DNA from: a bacterium
GTDB lineage: Bacteria; UBP14; UBA6098; B30-G16
NCBI GenBank assembly: GCA_030620455.1
Contig: JAUXEQ010000066.1
Span: 1-7,646, forward strand
Direction of reading: 5' to 3'
Length of the DNA: 7,646 nucleotides
Part shown: positions 1 to 5,639 of the stretch, in pieces
Layout of the letters: each line of letters begins with the position of its first letter
How positions within the stretch are numbered: position 1 is the first letter of the stretch
Translations under genes and position numbers: made by a program
The notes under the pieces: model-generated
The model's database searches: none
Seen by the model: the letters and a program-made list of their open reading frames with translations, nothing else
Told to the model about the DNA's origin: nothing

Positions 1-724
1 AACCCAATGAAGGTCGATGAACGAGTTGTTCATACTCCGCAGCACCTCTAAGTCCACCCATTATACCGATCAACGGGCCAGCTTGAAGAGCGGGATAGGC
101 ATCCGCAGCCATAACTGCAGTAATTCCAGCAGCAATTTTCTGACGATATTGCGCATAAGCAAAAATAATCCAAGAGTTGTACGCAGCAGAACCCGCTAAA
201 GCTAACACTAAACCAATATCATCGTAGTTTTTTATATTCTGAGTTAGAGGTATATCAACAAGACGAGTGTTGTAATAATCTGTTTCCCATGTCTTATTAA
301 AATCTTCTCCCATTCCTAAGATTAAAAGAAAACCTCCTGGACGCCAACCGAGAAAAACATAATCAACACCGTAAACCTTATTATACTCATCTGCTAACTT
401 TTTCAACCGCGGTTCTACCAATCCCATCCCCATAATGCTAAATGGATTAGCTACTATAACCTTAATATTCTTTTCAAAACAATGTGCCACAACGGCATCA
501 AACATGGGGGAAAGCTCCGCTTCAACTTGAGGATCATAATCTCCAGAGAATAAAACAATATCAGTAGGAGTTAAACTTTCAATATAGTCATAAATAGATT
601 TAACCTCGGGTTGTATTGCTATTGGCATGTGCATCGGAAAAAAGAAAGGTAAAATCACTGCAAGAGTTATCACAATATAAATAATTCTTCTATCTAACTT
701 TTCTAATTTTTTAAAAAAGCCCAT
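1..724 (-). CDS. Membrane-anchored alpha/beta protein, partial (3' end beyond window)
   Basis: The frame is open from the ATG at 724-722 to the left edge, giving 241 visible residues; the C-terminus is missing. The start is fixed by an AGGAGG site 5 nt upstream. The N-terminus is a short basic stretch (FKKLEKLDRR) followed by one hydrophobic helix at about residues 14-30, so the rest is probably extracytoplasmic by the positive-inside rule unless a later helix changes this. Residues 52-135 alternate predicted strands and helices in a Rossmann-like way: TDIVLFSGDYDP, then IKVIVANPF, then DYVFLGWRPGG. Residues 168-235 are rich in Ala and Gly (LALAGSAAY, KIAAGITAVMAADAY, GGLRGAAEYEQL) and resemble in style the tail of the DUF6754 domain encoded two genes upstream. 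It is the last visible gene of the leftward operon, 11 bp after the six-helix gene. Function is unknown; I recognise no catalytic motif. Gene reality is very likely, and the domain reading is tentative. Confidence 0.85.
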   Translation of the reverse strand, partial: MGFFKKLEKLDRRIIYIVITLAVILPFFFPMHMPIAIQPEVKSIYDYIESLTPTDIVLFSGDYDPQVEAELSPMFDAVVAHCFEKNIKVIVANPFSIMGMGLVEPRLKKLADEYNKVYGVDYVFLGWRPGGFLLILGMGEDFNKTWETDYYNTRLVDIPLTQNIKNYDDIGLVLALAGSAAYNSWIIFAYAQYRQKIAAGITAVMAADAYPALQAGPLIGIMGGLRGAAEYEQLVHRPSLG

Positions 725-729
725 AATTT

Positions 730-735
730 CCTCCT
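730..735 (-). promoter_or_regulatory. Ribosome binding site AGGAGG
   Basis: Reading on the minus strand, AGGAGG lies 5 nt before the ATG at 724. It sits entirely in the 11-bp gap, directly against the TAA stop of the previous gene. This fixes the start of the truncated gene and suggests translational coupling with the six-helix protein. Confidence 0.85.
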
Positions 736-1380
736 TTAGTTCCCAAGATAAGTCCTCTCAATCCCAAGGATAATCTTAAGTGTCATAAGAAGCGATCCGA
801 GACCTACCCCCAATGCAATGGCTCGTTTGGCAGCCATATTGGGTGAATTGAGTATCCACTGAGATACAGTATTTATAGATGGTATACCCCATGCCGACCA
901 GAAGCTTATCTTATCTCCAATGGGAACACGTCCCAGCATCATAATAACTGCAGCTAAAAGAAGAGCTACTGCTTGTGCGGAATGCGCTCTAAAAGCCCTA
1001 TATGACGCCGAAGAAATATAAAAGGCTAAAAGAGAAAACACTGTAGCATTAATTGCTGCACTAGTGTATAGAAACATATTTTGGAATAGGGAATCCGAAC
1101 CTTTCCCGTCAATTAAGGCGAATACTATCATTATCAGTACACTAGCAAGTGTTATAACGGAGAAAACCCAGTTAGATGTCTTTTTCCGAATTCTTGTAAT
1201 GTGTACTCGTAAGAAACTAAAATAACCGAGAAAGGCGCCAAAAATTGCAATAACAATTGCCCAATCTACGTAGTTCACATACACCCATTTCGAGACATGA
1301 TGCGGGATAAAATACTGAACGGTCATAATCAAACCCATCATAAATACAATTATCAGTGGAAGTTGTTTCTTCCAGAACAT
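736..1380 (-). CDS. Six-helix integral membrane protein of unknown function
   Basis: A complete 214-residue protein with hydrophobic segments at about residues 6-24, 40-57, 71-90, 101-122, 135-150 and 187-207. These predict six transmembrane helices and almost no soluble domain. The loop after helix 2 is basic (TRIRKK, 62-67), as is the one after helix 4 (SYRAFRAH, 126-133), which places both on the cytoplasmic side with both termini cytoplasmic. The most distinctive stretch runs from that second loop through helix 5 to the sequence LGRVPIGDK at 149-157. The start ATG is preceded by GGGAGG with an 8-nt spacer. The gene lies 20 bp after the DUF6754 gene and 11 bp before the next membrane-anchored gene, so it is almost certainly co-transcribed with both and is a plausible membrane core or scaffold for them. 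No transporter or enzyme signature was recognised, so the role is inferred from context only. Confidence 0.9.
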   Translation of the reverse strand: MFWKKQLPLIIVFMMGLIMTVQYFIPHHVSKWVYVNYVDWAIVIAIFGAFLGYFSFLRVHITRIRKKTSNWVFSVITLASVLIMIVFALIDGKGSDSLFQNMFLYTSAAINATVFSLLAFYISSASYRAFRAHSAQAVALLLAAVIMMLGRVPIGDKISFWSAWGIPSINTVSQWILNSPNMAAKRAIALGVGLGSLLMTLKIILGIERTYLGN

Positions 1381-1388
1381 TTATCTAA

Positions 1389-1394
1389 CCTCCC
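1389..1394 (-). promoter_or_regulatory. Ribosome binding site GGGAGG
   Basis: GGGAGG on the minus strand lies 8 nt upstream of the ATG at 1380, inside the 20-bp gap after the stop codon of the DUF6754 gene. It supports the chosen start of the six-helix protein. Confidence 0.8.
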
Positions 1395-1400
1395 ACATTA

Positions 1401-4205
1401 TTATTCTGTTCCTACTGCTTTAAATATATTTGTAAACCAATAAATGCCGCTAGTTGCTGCAGCGACTCCTATTATTAAAAGAAGCATCTCTAAAGCTTTA
1501 AGATAGTCCTGAGCTTTCAATGAACCTTTTTGCATAGGATCTTTAGAAAGATATGCTGAAGCTGCATATAATTCTTCCCCAATTAATGTGTAATCGCATG
1601 AGGTAAGGAAAAATGGTAGCTGAGTCATATCGTCGGTGCCAGCAACCTGAATAGCTCCTGTCGAGGCTCCGGTTTCGGCTAAAATAAGAGATTCTGCATA
1701 GAACCTACCCATAAAGAAATTAGCTGCAGTTTGCTCTCGGATCATTAATCCTGAAACTGCAGCGGCATAAGCAAATTGAGCTGCAGCTATGTAATATATG
1801 TCCTCTTCGCTATATAAATCTGGTCTACCTGCATCCATAAATGCATTCTTAACAGTTTCCTGAGCTACAATCATGACAATCGGGTCATAGCATGGCACAA
1901 TAAGCCTATTTTGATATTCAGCAGCTTTGCTGGCAACTTTTCCTAAAATAGTCATAGAACAAATAGTAGCTATATCACCTATCCATCCTAATCCTGCTAC
2001 ATACATAATTGGACGACCCATTTCAGTTGCACGACCCAAAGCCTCATCGATGTGAACAATACCAGCAATAGGTCTTACATAGAATTCTCTTCCTTTTTTG
2101 ATGTGGTAAACAAAAAATAATGCGACTGCAACAAAAATAAACACAGCAAAGAATATTGGGAGCTTCGAAAAGTTAAACCAGTTGCCCTTGATATGCACAG
2201 GTCCTAACAGTACTGTCCTAGCAACCCAATACGATGGACCTATAACCTGAACTATATAATAGAATTCTCCTTTTGCATCCTTCCAATCGCCGAAATCATC
2301 TGTAAATTCTCTATCAGTACCATCTGCCTTCCCGACATATTTAAATGTTGTTAGATCCTCTGGGTCAGTACCTCTATATATAGCGTAATAGTAATCCGGT
2401 TTATCAAACTTCGTGGTTGAAATTTTATTCACAGAAATCTCAATCTCAACCTTAGATTCGGGATTTTTAAGCAATCCTCCGCTTTTCTTAACTACCCTAC
2501 CAATCAATGTATAAGTTCCGGGTTTAACATTTTCAAATTCCATCTCACCAGTGTATTCCTTGTCCACTTTTCTCTTGTCGTTAAACCTGAACTCACCATA
2601 TAAAGCCTTATCATCCTCATTGCTCCACATCTCATAAACCACTCGAACGTTGAGTTTATCCAGAGGAATAGGATAGATTATATTGACAACTTCCTGTGCT
2701 TCGTAGGGAATTTCCTCTAATCCTATTGTGTCGCTTATTTCAATCAATGAGCCATCCTGTGCTGGAATCCAATATAGTTTTCTCTCTTGAACGTTTTCTG
2801 TTCTGAGATTTGGTGTAGGATTCTCTACCGAATACTTTATTGCAAGTTCTGGATAGTCCCAAACCAGTATCGCCTGATCTCCTTCATCGTTACCTTTATC
2901 CCTTGCAATAATGTTAGGTGGAAGGACTAAAGATTCAGCCGTTACAGGATTGAAAGGAATAAAATCACTTTTTGTGGTCTGACCTATCGTATCGGTCATA
3001 ACTAAGAATATATTATCGTTAGGCTTTATGTCATTTAGCTTCACAGCTTTCCATGTCGATGAAACCTTAAAAAGAAGTTCTCCAATAGGTGTACTCTCTT
3101 CCTCGATGCTATCTTCCTCGACCGGCATAGTTTCCATACCCTCGGGGGCTTTGTAGATAGAATAGGAAACATTATCAAACAATGTCTTAATGTTATTTAA
3201 AAACCCAGAATAGCTTAGTCTCAAAACTAATTCACTATTAGTGGAATCGTAGAGAGCAGTCAATGCGTTAGGGATAATAGGTGGTTCATTCTTTGGGGTT
3301 ATACCCACCGTATCGCTATCCATAAATACTTTTTTTATCGGCTTCCAAGTTTGAACAAGGCAGACCTTATATACATAATGACTGTCCGGATAAATTGGAT
3401 TCTCCTCTGAGCTTCGTTGCAAAAATGAAATATTGTCATACTTAACAGTATATCTGACACTGTCGGTTACTAATGATATAATTCTTTTGCCGTATTTGAA
3501 AAGATAGTATTGCTCGATTTCTCCCGGCAATAAAAGCTGAACCCCTTTATCAACAAAATCAAGTTCCTTTTGGGAAGGTTTCAGTTCTAACGATAAATCT
3601 CCCTCATATGGAAGATCAGACCAATAAAACTCCCAAACATTTTCTGGAACGCTTTTCGGACGATATACATTAGCTATTAACGTGTCTGGAAGAATTAAGT
3701 AATAGGCACCCTCACCAAAAATATTCGGAATCTTATCCAAAATTTCTCGTGGTGGAACTTCAAGCTCAACACGCACAATCTTTTGCGCACCTAAAGCTAA
3801 AATTGAATCTCTGTTTTCATCTGTAAGTTTAACAGCAATAACCTTTGGAACATCATTTTCCTGCGGTTGCGTATAGATATAAAAATCGTATGGAGAAAGG
3901 TCATTATACAGTTCATCTTCAAGAACGGGTAATTGAGTTTTAACTTGTAAAGGAGTTATAACTTCAAACTTTGCATCATCAGTCGATCTGTGTTTATCGT
4001 AATCTTTACCAGTTGTATATCTTAAAATATCATATCTAATTCCAGGAACAGTGGCAAAATGCTTCCATGAGATGTAAACATTATTTCCACCATCGCCAGG
4101 TATATCAATTAAATTTGGAGTTAAAGGTTTCGGCGGGAATGTGTCTTCCGCCTGAAGCAGACTTAGGATTAGTAAAACAACAAATACAAGCCAAAGGCGT
4201 CTCAT
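1401..4205 (-). CDS. Secreted/membrane protein with fibronectin-like modules and C-terminal DUF6754 domain
   Basis: A complete 934-residue protein. Residues 1-19 form a signal peptide (MRRLWLVFVV, then a hydrophobic run ending LLQA before an acidic ED). Residues of about 30-670 are beta-rich and extracytoplasmic. Fibronectin type III-like signatures occur near 43-65 (VYISW, YDILRY), near 346-352 (VSYSIYK) and most clearly at 604-656 (DYYYAIYRGTDPEDL, then GEFYYIVQVIGP). A strongly acidic stretch lies at 363-371. A transmembrane helix at about 684-700 is followed by basic HIKKGR, placing the next part in the cytoplasm. Residues 709-905 match my memory of DUF6754 (GRPIMYVAGLGWIGD, RLIVPCYDPIVM, QFAYAAAVSGLM, LILAETGASTGAIQ, CDYTLIGEELYAASAYLS). 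A last helix lies at about 904-925. The family is conserved in several phyla without a known biochemical role. The start has AAGGAGG upstream. It sits between the KOW-like gene and the six-helix gene, which suggests a shared complex. Confidence 0.9.
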   Translation of the reverse strand: MRRLWLVFVVLLILSLLQAEDTFPPKPLTPNLIDIPGDGGNNVYISWKHFATVPGIRYDILRYTTGKDYDKHRSTDDAKFEVITPLQVKTQLPVLEDELYNDLSPYDFYIYTQPQENDVPKVIAVKLTDENRDSILALGAQKIVRVELEVPPREILDKIPNIFGEGAYYLILPDTLIANVYRPKSVPENVWEFYWSDLPYEGDLSLELKPSQKELDFVDKGVQLLLPGEIEQYYLFKYGKRIISLVTDSVRYTVKYDNISFLQRSSEENPIYPDSHYVYKVCLVQTWKPIKKVFMDSDTVGITPKNEPPIIPNALTALYDSTNSELVLRLSYSGFLNNIKTLFDNVSYSIYKAPEGMETMPVEEDSIEEESTPIGELLFKVSSTWKAVKLNDIKPNDNIFLVMTDTIGQTTKSDFIPFNPVTAESLVLPPNIIARDKGNDEGDQAILVWDYPELAIKYSVENPTPNLRTENVQERKLYWIPAQDGSLIEISDTIGLEEIPYEAQEVVNIIYPIPLDKLNVRVVYEMWSNEDDKALYGEFRFNDKRKVDKEYTGEMEFENVKPGTYTLIGRVVKKSGGLLKNPESKVEIEISVNKISTTKFDKPDYYYAIYRGTDPEDLTTFKYVGKADGTDREFTDDFGDWKDAKGEFYYIVQVIGPSYWVARTVLLGPVHIKGNWFNFSKLPIFFAVFIFVAVALFFVYHIKKGREFYVRPIAGIVHIDEALGRATEMGRPIMYVAGLGWIGDIATICSMTILGKVASKAAEYQNRLIVPCYDPIVMIVAQETVKNAFMDAGRPDLYSEEDIYYIAAAQFAYAAAVSGLMIREQTAANFFMGRFYAESLILAETGASTGAIQVAGTDDMTQLPFFLTSCDYTLIGEELYAASAYLSKDPMQKGSLKAQDYLKALEMLLLIIGVAAATSGIYWFTNIFKAVGTE

Positions 4206-4209
4206 TATG

Positions 4210-4216
4210 CCTCCTT
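4210..4216 (-). promoter_or_regulatory. Ribosome binding site AAGGAGG
   Basis: AAGGAGG on the minus strand lies 4 nt before the ATG at 4205. The match is full length although the spacer is short. It decides the start, which also places the signal peptide exactly at the N-terminus. Confidence 0.8.
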
Positions 4217-4236
4217 TCGGATAGCCAATATACTAT

Positions 4237-4246
4237 TTACATGTAA
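4237..4246. repeat. 10-bp perfect palindrome TTACATGTAA
   Basis: TTACATGTAA is a perfect inverted repeat with no spacer, in the 83-bp gap between the KOW-like gene and the DUF6754 gene. An outer pair, ATTTAC (4235-4240) and GTAAAT (4265-4270), could form a weak AT-only stem. It may be an operator or chance in AT-rich DNA. It is not a terminator, because the stem has little GC and no U-run follows. Confidence 0.35.
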
Positions 4247-4288
4247 TATTCAATTAACCCAATAGTAAATACTTAATCTACACAGATT

Positions 4289-5413
4289 CTATTCAATCAT
4301 TTCTAAATTCGCTCTTGGAACAGTAACAACTTCATCACCGAACCTAATAACAGCAACGCGTGCTTCGGTTTCGCTCTGTAATTTTCTTAGTTCAGCTGGC
4401 AATTCATCGACTTGGCCAATTTTTCCAAAATATGGAACCCGAATAACTCTAACAGTAGAACCCATTTCCAGCCCTTTTATTTCAGGCGATGTAATTTTGT
4501 ATAATATTTCATTAGAAGGTTCCTTTTGTTGAATAATAATCTCAGGTCTAATAACTCCCGCTCTAATTTGTGTGGCTCCGTTTATTGAAGCTCTATGTCC
4601 TTGATATTTTTTCAATAGTTCAAAAGTTTTATTTGCCATTGGTATGTCGCCAAAACCTTCTGTAACAATAATAGATAATAATGTACTCTCGGATCCAGTA
4701 ATTGCAACACCAAGATCGTAACCCAGATAATCCACAAGGTCTCGTGCATCAATACCACCAATAACTATACCGATAACACCGAATTTTTCCGCCTTTTCAA
4801 TTGCGGAAACAGGCAAAACCGTTCCACCAACAATAATCGCTCCACGGCAACTCTCATCTATTTTCGATTCATCTAGAGGTTCTGTGGGGTCATCTACAAC
4901 AATCTTAATCGTACCATATCTCTCCCCACCAATACCAAAAATTCCCTGAATAAACGATGCCCACGTTTCAATTAATACACCTTCTTTAGGATAGATTTCC
5001 TTAACAATACCGGGAATATACGCTTTAACTTCGAGAGGCGCAGGTTCTGCACGAAATATTACCTGACCGGTTATATTTGAGATGCCTTCAACAGTACCAT
5101 CAAATGGAGCTTTAATCGACGTTCTGAAAAGACCAAAGAAACCTTTGCTTTCAGCCAAAATTTCGTCTTCTGAAAATTCCTCGCCAACCTTCTTTTTCAT
5201 GTATGTCTTAACTTCGGTGGGTTCGATAGATAATAGTCCAGCAATATTTTCTGTTTTAACTTTTCCGGGAATAAAAGCTCTTGCTACAACTGTATCCGGT
5301 AATACAGATTGACCAACCTCTGCTAAAACCTCGCCCTTAATAGGAAGAATTCTATGCTTTTTCACCAATTCATATTCTGAAACTCTGAGTCCAGGGATAT
5401 AGACATGACCCAT
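4289..5413 (-). CDS. Soluble protein with barrel-sandwich-like repeats, alpha/beta middle and C-terminal KOW-like module
   Basis: A complete 374-residue protein with no signal peptide or membrane helix, so probably cytoplasmic. Residues 1-175 are beta-rich and carry three similar turns: YIPGLRV at 5-11, FIPGKVK at 47-53 and YIPGIVK at 132-138. With KAPFDGTVEGI (101-111) these resemble biotinyl/lipoyl or RnfC-type barrel-sandwich folds, but no lysine in a biotin or lipoyl attachment motif was seen. Residues 185-295 look like an alpha/beta domain (GAIIVGGTVLPVSAIEKA, then FGVIGIVIGGIDARDL). Residues 315-374 (MGSTVRVIRVPYFGKIGQV, ending VTVPRANLEMI) read as a KOW/SH3-like barrel of the kind found in NusG and ribosomal proteins. 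The ATG has AGGGGAA 7 nt upstream. As the first gene of the leftward operon it is the likely cytoplasmic partner of the DUF6754 membrane protein. The fold assignments are inferred from residue patterns, and the function is unknown. Confidence 0.88.
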   Translation of the reverse strand: MGHVYIPGLRVSEYELVKKHRILPIKGEVLAEVGQSVLPDTVVARAFIPGKVKTENIAGLLSIEPTEVKTYMKKKVGEEFSEDEILAESKGFFGLFRTSIKAPFDGTVEGISNITGQVIFRAEPAPLEVKAYIPGIVKEIYPKEGVLIETWASFIQGIFGIGGERYGTIKIVVDDPTEPLDESKIDESCRGAIIVGGTVLPVSAIEKAEKFGVIGIVIGGIDARDLVDYLGYDLGVAITGSESTLLSIIVTEGFGDIPMANKTFELLKKYQGHRASINGATQIRAGVIRPEIIIQQKEPSNEILYKITSPEIKGLEMGSTVRVIRVPYFGKIGQVDELPAELRKLQSETEARVAVIRFGDEVVTVPRANLEMIE

Positions 5414-5420
5414 ATAATAT

Positions 5421-5427
5421 TTCCCCT
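5421..5427 (-). promoter_or_regulatory. Ribosome binding site AGGGGAA (weak)
   Basis: AGGGGAA on the minus strand lies 7 nt before the ATG at 5413. It is a poorer match than the sites of the three downstream genes but well spaced. It supports this start over the alternatives inside the gene. Confidence 0.55.
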
Positions 5428-5465
5428 ATCTTCTGCTGGATATAATGAACCAATTAACTTTAATG

Positions 5466-5493
5466 TTTAGATTTCTGCAAGTAAAATTCTCAA
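5466..5493 (-). promoter_or_regulatory. Candidate promoter of the leftward operon
   Basis: On the minus strand, TTGAGA (5493-5488) and TCTAAA (5471-5466) are 16 nt apart and resemble sigma-70 -35 and -10 boxes. Transcription would begin near 5459, giving a leader of about 45 nt. In DNA this AT-rich such matches arise by chance. A second pair, TTGCAG (5480-5475) with TTAATT (5457-5452), is also possible. Confidence 0.25.
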
Positions 5494-5593
5494 GGTTTCA
5501 TTAAATAAAAAAACATACATTTCAAATATAAACTATGTAAGTGTACATTCATAAAATTTATTAAATCACTTGAAAAACAATAAAACAAACATA

Positions 5594-5621
5594 TTGAAAA
5601 TTTGCAAAGTTAAGGTATATT
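5594..5621 (+). promoter_or_regulatory. Candidate promoter of the DUF4175-type gene
   Basis: TTGAAA (5594-5599) and TATATT (5616-5621) are 16 nt apart and match the sigma-70 consensus fairly well. The start site would fall near 5628, leaving about 12 nt before the ATG at 5640. An overlapping alternative is TTGCAA (5602-5607) with TAATAT (5624-5629), which would make the mRNA nearly leaderless. Either way no ribosome site would fit well. Confidence 0.35.
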
Positions 5622-5639
5622 TTTAATATAAAAACATAA

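Larger units (their letters stand above)
5414..5639. promoter_or_regulatory. Divergent AT-rich intergenic promoter region
   Basis: This 226-bp gap separates two genes that point away from each other, so it should hold both promoters. It is strikingly AT-rich with many A runs. No RNA gene, strong hairpin or long repeat was recognised. The ribosome site of the leftward gene (AGGGGAA on the minus strand, 5421-5427) lies at its left end. Confidence 0.6.

Noticed and set aside
17..199. A 60-codon plus-strand open frame
   Set aside because: It is antisense to the truncated membrane-anchored gene, is Ser/Arg-rich without domain character, and has no ribosome site.
1401..2100. Repeated CTGCAG/GCTGCAGC strings as a DNA repeat family
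   Set aside because: They are codons for Ala-Ala and similar runs in the Ala-rich DUF6754 domain, not dispersed repeats.
4206..4288. A rho-independent terminator between the first two leftward genes
   Set aside because: No GC-rich stem followed by a T run is visible on the minus strand; the only inverted repeats are AT-rich.
5082..5312. A 76-codon plus-strand open frame
   Set aside because: It lies wholly opposite the KOW-like gene, whose protein is coherent over its full length; this is a shadow frame.
5441..5446. A perfect TATAAT on the plus strand as a -10 box for the DUF4175-type gene
   Set aside because: There is no -35-like sequence at the right distance (5418-5423 reads TATTTC), and it would give a leader of about 190 nt when closer candidates exist.
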